Origin: Sphingomonas kyeonggiensis
GTDB taxonomy: Bacteria; Pseudomonadota; Alphaproteobacteria; Sphingomonadales; Sphingomonadaceae
Direction of reading: 5' to 3'
NCBI RefSeq assembly: GCF_030812785.1
Contig: NZ_JAUSTJ010000002.1
Span: forward strand, 1,488,001 to 1,552,000
DNA length: 64,000 nt
The notes beneath the pieces are model-generated. The model saw only the letters and a program-made list of their open reading frames with translations. It did not search any database and was not told the origin of the DNA. Position 1 is the first letter of the stretch. Each line of letters starts with the position of its first letter. Both the position numbers and the translations under genes were made by a program. Of the stretch, positions 17,422-26,956 are shown piece after piece.

Positions 17422-18222
17422 TCAGGTGAGCCGGCTGGGCAGCACCCACCAGCCCTGCTCGGCCAGCACCTCGGCGGCCGCGTCCCGGCGCGCATCATCG
17501 TCGAACAGCGCGAAGCAGGTGGCGCCCGAGCCGGACATGCGGGTTAGCCCGGCGCCCGGCTGGGCGGCGAGCAGCGCCAGCACCTCGTCGATCACCGGGG
17601 CGATGGCGCGGGCGGGCGGCTCCAGGTCGTTGCGGCCCTGGCGCGGGTCGGCCGGCAGCGGGCCGCGGTCGATACCGTCCCAGCGGCGGAACACTTCGGC
17701 GGTGGAGACCGCCACGCCCGGATTGACCAGCAGCACCGGCGCGCCGGGAAGGCCGGGGACCGGTTCGAGCTGCTCGCCCCTGCCCCGGCCGATCGCGGTG
17801 CGGCCGAACAGGCAGGCTGGCACGTCCGAGCCCAGCGCGTCGGCGATGGCGAACATGTCCTCGATGGCGACACCGTGCAGCCGGCCCAGCGCGCGCAGCG
17901 TCGCCGCGGCATCGGCCGAGCCGCCGCCGATGCCCGAGGCGACCGGCAGGTGCTTGTCGAGGGTGATCGCATGGGCGCCGTGGCCGAACTGCTCCCGGAA
18001 CGCACGGGCCGCGCGGGTGACGAGATTGTCGCCTTCCCCGCGCAGCACCGCGGCGAAGGGACCGGCCAGGGTGAAGCTGTCGGCCTCGGCCGGCTCGACC
18101 TGCACGATATCGCCATGCTCGACGAACGCGAACAGCGTCTCCAGCTCGTGATAGCCATCGGAGCGGCGCGCGCGGACGTGCAGCGCCAGGTTGAGCTTGG
18201 CCCTGGCAATCTCGGTAACCAT
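17422..18222 (-). CDS. ispE: 4-diphosphocytidyl-2-C-methyl-D-erythritol kinase
   Basis: The 266-residue GHMP kinase belongs to the non-mevalonate isoprenoid pathway. The ATP-binding motif is LPVASGIGGGSADAAATL; the N-terminal ARAKLNLALHV and C-terminal MSGSGATCFALF are also family marks. The ATG at 18222 overlaps by one base the stop of the upstream TPR gene (TGATG); the longer reading upstream is rejected on that ground. It appears to be the last gene of an operon with ETF-QO and the TPR protein. Confidence 0.95.
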   Translation of the reverse strand: MVTEIARAKLNLALHVRARRSDGYHELETLFAFVEHGDIVQVEPAEADSFTLAGPFAAVLRGEGDNLVTRAARAFREQFGHGAHAITLDKHLPVASGIGGGSADAAATLRALGRLHGVAIEDMFAIADALGSDVPACLFGRTAIGRGRGEQLEPVPGLPGAPVLLVNPGVAVSTAEVFRRWDGIDRGPLPADPRQGRNDLEPPARAIAPVIDEVLALLAAQPGAGLTRMSGSGATCFALFDDDARRDAAAEVLAEQGWWVLPSRLT

Positions 18223-19799
18223 CAGTTCAGCCCGTTCGCCAGCTTGGCCTGGAGCCGCGTGGCATCGGCGGGGCCGGCGCCGACCTCGGCGGCGCGCCAA
18301 GCGTAGCGTGCCTCGAACCGGCGGCCGAGCTTCCAATAAGTGTCGCCGAGATGCTCGTTGGGCCGCGAGCCGCCCGGATCGGCGCGGACCGCCTGCTCCA
18401 GCAGGGGCAGCGCCCGGGTGAACTGGCCATCGGCATAGTAAGCCCGGCCGAGCGAGTCGGTGATCGCCGGATCATTGGGCTTGAGCTTGCGCGCCCGCTC
18501 GAGCAGCGCCTGGGCGGCCGGGAGATCGACGCCGCGCTCGACCTGGGCATTGCCGAGCCAGGTCAGCGCCTCGGGCTCCTCCGGAGCGAGCTGGACCGCG
18601 CGCTGGAGGACGGGGAGCGCCTCTTCCCAGCGGCCGGCACGATCGAGCGCCGCGCCGCGGAGATAGTAGAATTCCCAGCCGCTCTCGTCGCCGGCGCGGA
18701 CTTGGGCATGGGCATAGGCTTCGGCGGCATCGGCATAGCTGCCGGTCCGGAAGAGCAGCTCGCCATAGGTGCGGATCTCCTGCGGGCTGGCCTTCTCGGC
18801 AGCGGCGAGCGCCTTCGCATCGGCCAGCGCCTCGGGGAGGCGGCCAGCCTTGCGGAGCGCGGCGACCCGGCCCGAAGCGGCACCGCGGACGAAGGGGCCG
18901 TCGGTGCGGATCTCCGCGAGCGTGCGCAGCGCGAGATCGGTGGCGTCGCTGCGCGACAGCGCGTCGGCGAGGAGCAGCCGGGCGCGGTCCTCCTGCGGAT
19001 CGAGCAGCAGCGCGGCGCGGGTGAGCAGGATCGAGAGCGGCGCCAGTTCCTCGCCGCCCAGGTCCGAAGCGAGGCTGAGAAAGGCATGGGCGGCGCCGAA
19101 GGCGGCATCGGGCCGGCCGCCCTTCGCCTCGCGCTTGCGCCAGGCCTTGCTCGCGCCGGCAAGGTCGCCGAGGAGCTGCTCGGCCTTGTCGGCGCGGCCG
19201 GTGCGGAGCAGCGCGATGCCGGCATCGATGCGCGCGTCCGGCGCATCGTCGGTGCCGCCGAACGCGGCGAGCGAGAACAGGCCCTGGTCGGTCTTGCCCG
19301 CGGCGATCAGCAGCAGCGCCCGGTGGCGGCCGGTGAAGCGCGAGGCGAGTGCGTTGCCGCGCGCGGTGTCGAGCAGGGGCAGCGGATCCTCGCCGCGATC
19401 GAGCGCAAGCCAGGCGCCGAGCACGGGCACCATGAAATCGAGCTGCGCCTTGGACATACGCTCCAGCGCCTTCTCGGCGCCGAGCCGGTCCCTGCCCTTC
19501 AGCGCGACGGCGAAGGCGAGCAGATCGGTGTCAGGCGGAGCGATGCGCGCGGCGACCAGCGAGGCGGCGGCGCGGGTAGCGAGCGCATAGTCGCCCGCCG
19601 CCAGCCCCTGGCGATAGGCACGCATCGCCAGCACCTGATCGCCGGGCACCGCGGTGAGCGCGCGGGCATAGCCGGCCGCGGCACGATCGGGCTCCCCCGC
19701 CGCATCGGCGGCGCGGGCGCGGGCATAGTCGCGCAGGTCGAGCGGGGGCTCGGCCCGCTGCGCCGCCGCCGGCAAGGCCAGCAGCAGCGCAAGCGTCAA
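18222..19799 (-). CDS. Exported tetratricopeptide-repeat protein
   Basis: The 525-residue product starts at a TTG one base after the ETF-QO stop and has a signal peptide (MTLALLLALPAAAQ). At least ten helical repeats follow; the C-terminal ones are clear TPRs (VLQRAVQLAPEEPEALTWLG, LLERARKLKPNDPAITDSLG, LLEQAVRADPGGSRPNEHLG). It is probably a periplasmic scaffold. Its place between ETF-QO and ispE is close-packed, but the function is not revealed by either neighbour. Confidence 0.85.
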   Translation of the reverse strand: MTLALLLALPAAAQRAEPPLDLRDYARARAADAAGEPDRAAAGYARALTAVPGDQVLAMRAYRQGLAAGDYALATRAAASLVAARIAPPDTDLLAFAVALKGRDRLGAEKALERMSKAQLDFMVPVLGAWLALDRGEDPLPLLDTARGNALASRFTGRHRALLLIAAGKTDQGLFSLAAFGGTDDAPDARIDAGIALLRTGRADKAEQLLGDLAGASKAWRKREAKGGRPDAAFGAAHAFLSLASDLGGEELAPLSILLTRAALLLDPQEDRARLLLADALSRSDATDLALRTLAEIRTDGPFVRGAASGRVAALRKAGRLPEALADAKALAAAEKASPQEIRTYGELLFRTGSYADAAEAYAHAQVRAGDESGWEFYYLRGAALDRAGRWEEALPVLQRAVQLAPEEPEALTWLGNAQVERGVDLPAAQALLERARKLKPNDPAITDSLGRAYYADGQFTRALPLLEQAVRADPGGSRPNEHLGDTYWKLGRRFEARYAWRAAEVGAGPADATRLQAKLANGLN

Positions 19800-19800
19800 A

Positions 19801-21453
19801 CTACATGTTCGGATAATTGGGGCCGCCGCCCCCTTCGGGGACCACCCAGTTGATGTTCTGGGTAGGATCCTTGATGTCGCACGTCTTGCAATGGACGCAA
19901 TTCTGCGCGTTGATCTGGAAGCGCAGATCGTCGCCTTCGCCGACAACTTCGTAGACACCCGCGGGACAGTAGCGCTGCGCCGGCTCGGCGTACACCGGAA
20001 GATTGTAGTTAATCGGGATTTCCGGGTCCTTCAGCGTCAGATGGACCGGCTGGTCCTCCTCGTGATTGGTGTTCGAGATGAACACCGAAGAGAGGCGATC
20101 GAAGGTCAGCACGCCGTCGGGCTTGGGATAGTCGATCTTCGGCGCGACCGAGGCGTGCCACATGCCTTCATTGTCGGGCTTGTGCTTCATGGTGAAGGGC
20201 CAGCGCAGGCCGAGCAGCTCGCTCCACATCGCCGCACCGGCGAGCAAGGTGCCCCAGGTGTCGCCGAACTTCTTGACCAACGGCGCGACGTTGCGGACGC
20301 CGCGCAGCTCCTTGTAGACCCAGCTCTTCTCGTACGCCTCGGGATAGGCGGCCAGCTCGTCCGCCTCGCGGCCCGCGCCGACCGCGGCGAACGCCGCCTC
20401 GGCCGCCATCATGCCGCTCTTCATCGAGGTGTGGGTGCCCTTGATCCGCGGCACGTTGAGGAAGCCCGCCGCGTCGCCGATCAGCGCGGCACCGGGCGCG
20501 ACCAGCTTCGGCACCGACTGCCAGCCGCCGTCCGAGATGGCGCGGGCGCCATAGGAAACGCGCTTGGCCCCCTTGAGGATCGCCGCGATCTCCGGATGGG
20601 TCTTCCAGCGCTGCATCTCCTGGAAGGGCGAGAGATAGGGGTTCTTGTAGTTGAGCCAGGTCACGAAGCCGAGCGCGACCTGCCCGTCGGCCTGGTGATA
20701 GAGGAAGCCGCCGCCATTGGCGCCGTCGGTAAGCGGCCAGCCCTGGGTGTGGATCACCCGGCCCGGCACGTGGTTGGCCGGATCGATGTCCCACAGCTCC
20801 TTGATGCCGATGCCGTAGATCTGCGGCTGGCTGTCCTTGTCGAGCTCGAAATTGCGGATCAGCTGCTTGGTGAGGTGGCCGCGGCAGCCCTCGGCGAAGA
20901 AGGTGTACTTGGCGTGGAGCTCTAGGCCGGGCTGGTAATCCGGCTTGTGCTCGCCGTCGCGGGCCACGCCCATGTCGCCGGTGGCGACGCCCTTCACGCT
21001 GCCATTGTCGTGGTAGAGGATCTCGGCGGCGGAGAAGCCCGGGAAGATCTCGACGCCCAGCTCCTCGGCCTTGCCGGCCAGCCAGCGGCAGAGATTGCCC
21101 AGCGAGCCGGTATAGGTGCCCTTGTTGTGGAGGAACGGCGGGGTGATGAACTCGGGGAAGCCCGACTTGCCCTTCGCGCTCAGCACCCAGTGATGGTTCT
21201 CGGTCACCGGCGTGCTGGCCAGCGGACAGCCATCCTCGCGCCACGTCGGCAGCAGCTCGTCGAGCGCCTTGGGATCGATCACCGCGCCGGAAAGGATATG
21301 CGCGCCGACCTCGGAGCCCTTCTCCAGGATGCACACCGAAAGCTCGCTGCCCGCTTCGCTGGCCAGCTGCTTCAGCCGGATCGCCGCCGAAAGGCCCGCG
21401 GGGCCCGCGCCGACGATCACGACGTCATAGGGCATCGACTCCCGTTCGCTCAT
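19801..21453 (-). CDS. Electron transfer flavoprotein-ubiquinone oxidoreductase
   Basis: The 550-residue membrane-associated flavoprotein passes electrons from ETF, reduced by acyl-CoA and other dehydrogenases, to ubiquinone. The N-terminal FAD motif is VVIVGAGPAGLSAAIRL. The C-terminal 4Fe-4S cluster ligands are in QNCVHCKTCDIKDPTQN. The ATG at 21453 lies seven bases after AAGGA; neighbouring ATGs at 21456 and 21468 are possible. It is divergent from the UDG-like gene and first in the operon with the TPR protein and ispE. Confidence 0.95.
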   Translation of the reverse strand: MSERESMPYDVVIVGAGPAGLSAAIRLKQLASEAGSELSVCILEKGSEVGAHILSGAVIDPKALDELLPTWREDGCPLASTPVTENHHWVLSAKGKSGFPEFITPPFLHNKGTYTGSLGNLCRWLAGKAEELGVEIFPGFSAAEILYHDNGSVKGVATGDMGVARDGEHKPDYQPGLELHAKYTFFAEGCRGHLTKQLIRNFELDKDSQPQIYGIGIKELWDIDPANHVPGRVIHTQGWPLTDGANGGGFLYHQADGQVALGFVTWLNYKNPYLSPFQEMQRWKTHPEIAAILKGAKRVSYGARAISDGGWQSVPKLVAPGAALIGDAAGFLNVPRIKGTHTSMKSGMMAAEAAFAAVGAGREADELAAYPEAYEKSWVYKELRGVRNVAPLVKKFGDTWGTLLAGAAMWSELLGLRWPFTMKHKPDNEGMWHASVAPKIDYPKPDGVLTFDRLSSVFISNTNHEEDQPVHLTLKDPEIPINYNLPVYAEPAQRYCPAGVYEVVGEGDDLRFQINAQNCVHCKTCDIKDPTQNINWVVPEGGGGPNYPNM

Positions 21454-21577
21454 CATCGCATCCTTCATAGTCTTGGCCTGAAACGCGCCGCACCGCTTGT
21501 CGTCGCATGCTGGCAACGTCCTGTCCCTTGGTCGATGAAGGCAGATTGACCCGCCCGTCAAGCCGTGACTCTGTGCA

Positions 21578-22297
21578 GTGGTGGGAGGCGAATACACAGC
21601 GGATTGGGGGCGTACCCTTGCGAGCGCACTCGAATGGTGGCGCGATGCGGGTGTCGAAACCCTTCAGGAGGATGAGGCTCGCGACTGGCTCGCGCGGCCG
21701 GCGCCCGTGCAGGTGGCGCAGGCTGCCGTAACGTCGCCCCAGCCGGAGGTCCTGCCCGATACGCTTGCCGCCTTCACCGCCTGGCGCACCGGCGAGACCG
21801 TGCCCGAGGCCGGCTGGATGACCCCCAGGATCGCCCCGAGCGGCCCCGCGAATGCCCAGATCGTCGTGCTGACCGACATGCCGGAAAGCGACGACCAGAG
21901 CGAAATTCTCGCCGACAGCGCCGCCGGAAAGCTGTTCGCGCGCATGCTGACCGCCGCCGGGATCGCGCGTGATTCGGTATATTTCCTGCCGCTCGCCGTC
22001 GCCCGCCCGCTCGCCGGCCGGATCCCGCCCGACCAGGAGGGCCGGCTGATCGAGATCACCAAGCATCACCTCAAGCTGCTCCAGCCGGCTAAGCTGTTGA
22101 TTTTGGGACAAACGGCGAGCCGTGTCCTGGCTGAGACGAATGACGGAGGCGCAGCAAATGGTTTAGTTGATGTTAACCACTTCGGTGGCAAAACCGCAGC
22201 CGTAGCGAGCCTGCACCCGCGCTTCCTGTTGGAGCGCCCGGCCGCCAAGAGCGAAGCCTGGAAGCATCTGCTGCAGTTGACCCGGGGGACCCTGTGA
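21578..22297 (+). CDS. Uracil-DNA glycosylase superfamily protein lacking cysteines
   Basis: The 239-residue protein starts at GTG (a second GTG follows directly and may be the true start). The C-terminal 150 residues follow the family-4/5 UDG plan: FLPLAVARPLAGRIPPDQE, LLQPAKLLILGQTASRVL, then VASLHPRFLLERPAAKSEAW. However the protein has no cysteine at all, so it cannot hold the 4Fe-4S cluster of those families, and the first active-site motif (GEAPG-like) reads TDMPESDD. It may be a non-catalytic or altered UDG. It overlaps the transglycosylase gene by 4 bases. Confidence 0.75.
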   Translation: MVGGEYTADWGRTLASALEWWRDAGVETLQEDEARDWLARPAPVQVAQAAVTSPQPEVLPDTLAAFTAWRTGETVPEAGWMTPRIAPSGPANAQIVVLTDMPESDDQSEILADSAAGKLFARMLTAAGIARDSVYFLPLAVARPLAGRIPPDQEGRLIEITKHHLKLLQPAKLLILGQTASRVLAETNDGGAANGLVDVNHFGGKTAAVASLHPRFLLERPAAKSEAWKHLLQLTRGTL

Positions 22298-24102
22298 CCA
22301 TGCGTATCCTGCTTGCCGCCGCGTTGATCGCGTCACCGGCGCTGGCCCATGCCGCCGATCTGCCGGCCGGCACCACCAATTCCAACGCTGCCGAAGACGG
22401 CGCCGCCGCCCCGGCCCCGCGTGAAGGCGACGGCATCCCCGAGCAGCTCGATTCGGACCAGAAGGCCGGATACCGCAAGGTGTTCGCCGCGATCCGCGCA
22501 CAGCGCTGGCAGGATGCCCAGCTCCAGCTCGATTCGATGAAGCCGGGCCCGCTCCATTCGATCGCCCGCGCCGAGCTCTACACTGCCAAGAACTCGCCCA
22601 AGGTCGAGCTCGCCCCGATCCTCCAGCTGATCGGCGACGCGCCCGAGCTGCCCCAGGCCGACCAGCTCAGCCGCATGGCCCGGACCCGCGGCGCGGTCTC
22701 CACCCCCGCCATCCCGGCCGCCGCGCGCCTCGTCTGGTATGACGGTGCCCCGGTCCGCCAGCGTGCCCGCTCGATCAAGAGCGACACCGCCGCCACCGAG
22801 ATCGCGCTCGCCATCCAGCCCTATGTGAAGGCCGACCAGGGCCTCGAGGCCGAGGGCGTGGTGAGCAAGTTCGAAGCCGACCTGACGCCCGAGGCGAAGA
22901 CCGAGTGGCAGCAGAAGGTCGCCTGGATCTACTATGTCGCAGGCGATGACGAGAATGCCCGCCGCGTCGCCGCCAAGGCGCAGGACGGATCGGGCGACTG
23001 GGCCCCGCAGGCCGACTGGGTCGCCGGGCTCGCCGCCTGGCGCGAGCAGGATTGCGCCGGTGCCACCGCCGCCTTCGAGCGCGTCGCCACCCGCGCCGCC
23101 GATACCGAGCTGCGCTCCGCCGGCCTTTACTGGGGCTCGCGCGCCGAGATGGCGTGCGGCCATCCCGACAAGGTCGAAGTGAAGCTGCGCGCCGCCACGC
23201 AATATGGCGAGACCTTTTACGGCCTGCTCGCCAAGTCGGCGCTCGGCATCGAGGACAAGCCCGGCAAGGGCGAGAGGTTCGTCGCCGAGGACTGGCGCGC
23301 GCTGGAGCGCCGTCCGAACGTCCGCGTCGCCGCTGCCCTGGTCGAGATCGACGAGGACGGGCTGGCCGACGAGGTGCTGCGCTACCAGGCGAAGATCGGC
23401 TCGGCATCCGAGCATCTCGCGCTGACCCGCCTGGCGGGCCGGCTGAGCCTGCCCTCCACCCAGCTCTGGCTCACCCACAACTGCCCGCAGGGTACTCAAC
23501 CGCTGACCGCCGCGCGCTATCCGGCGCCGAACTGGACCCCGGCGGGCGGCTGGCGCGTCGACAAGGCGCTGGTGTTCGCCCACACGCTGCAGGAATCGCG
23601 CTTCAACTCGGAGATCCGCAGTGCCGCCGGCGCGATGGGCCTGATGCAGGTGAAGACCGGCGCGGCGATCGACATCGGCCGGCGCAACGGCATGAACTAT
23701 GCCGCCAGCGACCTGACCAAGCCCTCGGTCAACATGGAGATCGGCCAGTCCTATCTCGAGCAGCTGCGCGACCAGCCTTTCACCGGCGGCCTGCTGCCCA
23801 AGGTTATCGCGTCCTACAATGCCGGCCCCACCCCGGTCGCCAACTGGAATGCGATGATCAAGGATGGCGGCGATCCGCTGCTCTATATCGAGAGCATCCC
23901 CTATTGGGAGACGCGCGGTTACGTGATGACCGTGCTGCGCAACTACTGGATGTACGAGAACCAGGAGGGCCGCAAGTCGAGCAGCCGCGAGGCGCTGGCC
24001 CAGGGCATGTGGCCAAAATTCCCCGGCATGCAGGGCCCGGCCGCGGTGCGGCTCAGCGCGCGCAAGCTCGCCTTCCACCAGGATGGCAATGCCAATCGAT
24101 AA
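22294..24102 (+). CDS. Soluble lytic murein transglycosylase
   Basis: The 602-residue exported protein has a signal peptide ([18 protein letters not shown]). A long helical, superhelix-like region (about 40-400) precedes an SLT domain (about 420-580). The catalytic Glu is Glu434 in [12 protein letters not shown], and the family motifs [12 protein letters not shown] and [10 protein letters not shown] follow. The enzyme cleaves peptidoglycan glycan strands to 1,6-anhydro-muropeptides. The start is GTG overlapping the UDG-like stop (GTGACC) or the ATG two codons on. Confidence 0.93.
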   Translation: MTMRILLAAALIASPALAHAADLPAGTTNSNAAEDGAAAPAPREGDGIPEQLDSDQKAGYRKVFAAIRAQRWQDAQLQLDSMKPGPLHSIARAELYTAKNSPKVELAPILQLIGDAPELPQADQLSRMARTRGAVSTPAIPAAARLVWYDGAPVRQRARSIKSDTAATEIALAIQPYVKADQGLEAEGVVSKFEADLTPEAKTEWQQKVAWIYYVAGDDENARRVAAKAQDGSGDWAPQADWVAGLAAWREQDCAGATAAFERVATRAADTELRSAGLYWGSRAEMACGHPDKVEVKLRAATQYGETFYGLLAKSALGIEDKPGKGERFVAEDWRALERRPNVRVAAALVEIDEDGLADEVLRYQAKIGSASEHLALTRLAGRLSLPSTQLWLTHNCPQGTQPLTAARYPAPNWTPAGGWRVDKALVFAHTLQESRFNSEIRSAAGAMGLMQVKTGAAIDIGRRNGMNYAASDLTKPSVNMEIGQSYLEQLRDQPFTGGLLPKVIASYNAGPTPVANWNAMIKDGGDPLLYIESIPYWETRGYVMTVLRNYWMYENQEGRKSSSREALAQGMWPKFPGMQGPAAVRLSARKLAFHQDGNANR

Positions 24103-24616
24103 CAGCATCGCCTTCCGCCCGGTGCGGATCGCGGTGCTCACGGTCTCCGACACGCGGACCTTGGCCGACGACCGATCGGGCGACCGGCTGGTCGAGCGGC
24201 TGACGGCGGCGGGGCATGTGCTGGCCGCGCGCGCGATCATCGAGGACGATGCAGACGCGATCGTGGCCCAGCTGGAACGCTGGATCGGCGATCCGCAGGT
24301 CGAGGTGGTGCTGACCACCGGCGGCACCGGCGTGACCGGGCGCGACGTGACGCCCGAGGCGCTGACGCGGGTGCAGGAAAAGGAGATCCCCGGCTTCGGC
24401 GAGCTGTTCCGTTGGCTCAGCTACCAGTCGATCGGCACCTCGACGATCCAGTCGCGCGCGACCGCGGGCGTGGCGCGCGGCACCTATATCTTCGCCCTGC
24501 CCGGCTCGACCGGCGCGGTCACCGACGCCTGGGACGGCATCCTGGCGAGCCAGCTCGATATCCGGCACAAGCCGTGCAACTTCGTGGAATTGCTGCCGCG
24601 GCTGGGGGAGCGCTGA
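24089..24616 (+). CDS. moaB: Molybdenum cofactor biosynthesis protein MoaB
   Basis: The 175-residue MogA/MoaB-fold protein adenylylates molybdopterin before metal insertion. The motif [16 protein letters not shown] is diagnostic, and [14 protein letters not shown] ends the domain. The gene overlaps the transglycosylase 3' end by 14 bases; an ATG two codons earlier (24083) is the alternative start. No other molybdopterin genes are in the window. Confidence 0.93.
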   Translation: MPIDNSIAFRPVRIAVLTVSDTRTLADDRSGDRLVERLTAAGHVLAARAIIEDDADAIVAQLERWIGDPQVEVVLTTGGTGVTGRDVTPEALTRVQEKEIPGFGELFRWLSYQSIGTSTIQSRATAGVARGTYIFALPGSTGAVTDAWDGILASQLDIRHKPCNFVELLPRLGER

Positions 24617-24633
24617 AGCCCCATTGTCCTACC

Positions 24634-24740
24634 CGTCACCCCGGCCTGGTGCCGGGGTCCACCGGGAGGCACGCGTCGGACAAGAGGCTCTTGCTCAGGA
24701 CGGGAGGCCTGGTGGCCCCCGGCACAAGGCCGGGGTGACG
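24634..24740. repeat. Palindromic repeat (GTCACCCCGGC family)
   Basis: The outer arms CGTCACCCCGGCCT and the complementary AAGGCCGGGGTGACG bracket further short hairpins (CCGGCCTGGTGCCGG on the left, CCCCGGCACAAGGCCGGGG on the right). It lies between the convergent moaB and YbjN-domain genes. Confidence 0.85.
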
Positions 24741-24768
24741 AAGGTAATGACCGAGGCGCCCCGAACCC

Positions 24769-25284
24769 CTATTTATTCCCGCCAGCCGCCTTCTCTTCCT
24801 CGTCCATGAAGGTGAACAGGTCGGCCGTCATCGACTGCCACCAGTCGACCGTATCGGAGAAATTGGCGAAGCTGACCTTGCCGATCGTGGTGACGTCCAT
24901 CCAGGTGGAAAGGTCGCCATCCTTGTCGATCACGATACGCAGGAAGCGCTTCTTGGCGTTCCAGCGATTGGCCATCTCGACCGAGAAATAGGGCTCCTTC
25001 TTGTACCAGGAGAAGAACTGCATCGAGGTGCAGCCCTTGGCCGCGCTGCAATCGTAGAACTCGATGGTGAACGCCGAGCCGTTGGCGGCGCTGGAGATAT
25101 AGGGATCGCCGTTCGAATCGTGCTTCAGCAGTTCGGCCTTGTAGCCCGCCTCCTGGAGAAGCTTGGCCACCTGCTCGGGCCGCGACAGATCGACCATCCG
25201 GGCTGGATCGGCGCCCTGCGCCATCGCCGGCATCGCCCAGATGCCTGCCGCCAGCGCGACTGCCATCATTGCACCCCGCATCAT
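24769..25284 (-). CDS. Exported YbjN-domain protein
   Basis: The 171-residue product has a signal peptide (MMRGAMMAVALAAGIWAMPAMAQ) after a strong ribosome site (GGAGGGGGA). The mature part looks like a YbjN-type sensory domain: VAKLLQEAGYKAELLKHDSNGDPYI followed by FYDCSAAKGCTSMQFFSWYK with two cysteines, and an acidic C-terminus. YbjN-like domains are thought to bind proteins or ligands; no enzyme activity is known. A second ATG one codon on is an equally possible start. Confidence 0.8.
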   Translation of the reverse strand: MMRGAMMAVALAAGIWAMPAMAQGADPARMVDLSRPEQVAKLLQEAGYKAELLKHDSNGDPYISSAANGSAFTIEFYDCSAAKGCTSMQFFSWYKKEPYFSVEMANRWNAKKRFLRIVIDKDGDLSTWMDVTTIGKVSFANFSDTVDWWQSMTADLFTFMDEEEKAAGGNK

Positions 25285-25383
25285 TCCCCCTCCTGCATTT
25301 GCGGTGCGGGATTCCCGGCCATGCCCAGGCACGCCGGAAATCCCTGTTCGGCCAACCCTATCCCCGCCACCCCGGCGCGGCAA

Positions 25384-25725
25384 TCATTCCGGTTCGTTGA
25401 CGAACACGCCGAGGCCGTTCCCCGCCGGATCGCGGAAATGGAAGCGCCGTCCGCCGGGAAAGCTGAAGATCGGCACGACGATCTCGCCGCCCGCGGCCTT
25501 CACCGCCTCGAACGCCGCCTCGAGATCCTGCACCTCGATGATCGGCAGCAGCTGCTCGATCACATGATCGGTGCTGCCGTTGATGCCGAGATCGGTGTCG
25601 CCGGTGGTGGTCGCCGCATAGTCCGGGCCGAAATCGGTGAACTTCCAGTCGAATGCCTTCGCATAGAAGTCGCGGGTGCCTCCCACATCCTTCGAGGGCA
25701 GTTCGAGATAGCTGATCCGTGCCAT
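25384..25725 (-). CDS. VOC (glyoxalase/bleomycin-resistance) family protein
   Basis: The 113-residue protein forms one vicinal-oxygen-chelate unit: MARISYLELPSKDVGGTRDFYAKAFDWKF at the N-terminus and FRDPAGNGLGVF at the C-terminus. Such domains bind metal and act as lyases, dioxygenases or antibiotic-binding proteins; substrate unknown. The start ATG follows GGAGAC; a TTG four codons upstream overlaps that ribosome site and is rejected. Confidence 0.88.
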   Translation of the reverse strand: MARISYLELPSKDVGGTRDFYAKAFDWKFTDFGPDYAATTTGDTDLGINGSTDHVIEQLLPIIEVQDLEAAFEAVKAAGGEIVVPIFSFPGGRRFHFRDPAGNGLGVFVNEPE

Positions 25726-25777
25726 GTCCGTCTCCAATGTTCTTGCTATGTTCTAGATGCGCGCCTAGGCTTTGGCA

Positions 25778-26848
25778 ATGGCAAAGAGTCGGCCGGTGCG
25801 CGGCGCCACCCTCAACGAGGCGAGCAGCCGCTTCAACCTTCCCGCGCGCGAGGCGGACGGGGAATGGCTCGACATGCGCGCGGCGCTGGACGACGCCCCG
25901 CCCCCGCTGCGCACCTCGGTCACGATCGAACGGGCGCGGACGATCATCACCCGCAACCAGTCGCCCGACATCGCCTTCGATCGCTCGATCAACCCCTATC
26001 GCGGCTGCGAGCATGGCTGCATCTATTGCTTCGCCCGGCCGACACACGCCTATCTCGACCTGTCGCCGGGGTTGGATTTCGAGAGCAAGTTGTTCGCCAA
26101 GCCCGATGCGCCCGAGCTGCTCCGCGCCGAGCTGGGCAAGCGCGGCTATATCTGCCGGCCGATCGCCTTTGGCACCAACACCGATCCCTATCAGCCGATC
26201 GAGGCGGAGTGGCGGATCACGCGGGGCTGCATCGAGGTGCTGGCGGAGCATGACCACCCGCTGACCATCACCACCAAGTCCAACCGGGTGACGCGCGACC
26301 TCGATATCCTTGCGCCGATGGCGAGGAAGGGACTGGCGGCGGTGATGCTCTCGATCACCTCGCTCGATCCGAAGATCGCAATGACGGTGGAGCCGCGCGC
26401 GCCGCATCCGGAGAAGCGCCTGCAGGCGGTGCGGCAGCTTGCCGATGCGGGCGTGCCGGTGTTCGTCTCGCTGGCGCCGGTGATCCCGCAGGTGACCGAT
26501 CACGAGATCGAGCATATCCTCGAGCGCGCGGCGGAGGCGGGCGCGCGGACGGCGTTCTTCCTGCCGGTGCGGCTGCCGCACGAAGTCGCTCCGCTGTTCC
26601 GCGCCTGGCTCGACACCCATTTCCCCGATCGCGCCGGCAAGGTGATGGCAACGATCCAGTCGATCCGCGGCGGCAAGGACAACGACCCCAATTTCCACAC
26701 TCGCTTCCGGGGGCACGGCCCATGGGCGGAGCTGTTGCGGACGCGGTTCAAGATGGCGGCGAAACGCTATGGGCTGGACCAGGAGGTGCTGCGGCTCCGG
26801 ACCGACCTGTTCCGGCCGCCAAGGGGCGCGCAGGGGGAGTTGTTCTGA
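25778..26848 (+). CDS. PA0069-family radical SAM protein
   Basis: The 356-residue protein carries the radical SAM cluster motif CEHGCIYCFARPTHAY (Cys-x3-Cys-x2-Cys), preceded by the family hallmark FDRSINPYRGC. The C-terminal FHTRFRGHGPWAELLRTRF is also typical. It resembles spore-photoproduct-lyase-like radical SAM enzymes, but the reaction of this family is not known. The ATG at 25778 is preferred over an in-frame TTG two codons earlier. It is divergent from the VOC gene. Confidence 0.88.
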   Translation: MAKSRPVRGATLNEASSRFNLPAREADGEWLDMRAALDDAPPPLRTSVTIERARTIITRNQSPDIAFDRSINPYRGCEHGCIYCFARPTHAYLDLSPGLDFESKLFAKPDAPELLRAELGKRGYICRPIAFGTNTDPYQPIEAEWRITRGCIEVLAEHDHPLTITTKSNRVTRDLDILAPMARKGLAAVMLSITSLDPKIAMTVEPRAPHPEKRLQAVRQLADAGVPVFVSLAPVIPQVTDHEIEHILERAAEAGARTAFFLPVRLPHEVAPLFRAWLDTHFPDRAGKVMATIQSIRGGKDNDPNFHTRFRGHGPWAELLRTRFKMAAKRYGLDQEVLRLRTDLFRPPRGAQGELF

Positions 26849-26850
26849 TT

Positions 26851-26956
26851 TCTCCCTCTCCCCGCTTGCGGGGAGAGGGTTGGGGAGAGGGGCAATTGAG
26901 GTCAGCTATCGACAGGCCCCTCTCCCCGGCCCTCTCCCCTGGAGGGGAGAGGGAGA
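26851..26956. repeat. Nested palindromic repeat, CCCTCTCCC family
   Basis: The outer arms TCTCCCTCTCCCC and GGGGAGAGGGAGA each form a hairpin with adjacent sequence; inner copies of GGGGAGAGGGGC and GCCCCTCTCCCC pair across the middle. The repeat fills the whole gap between the convergent radical SAM and esterase/deacetylase genes, ending at the stop codon of the latter. Confidence 0.85.
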
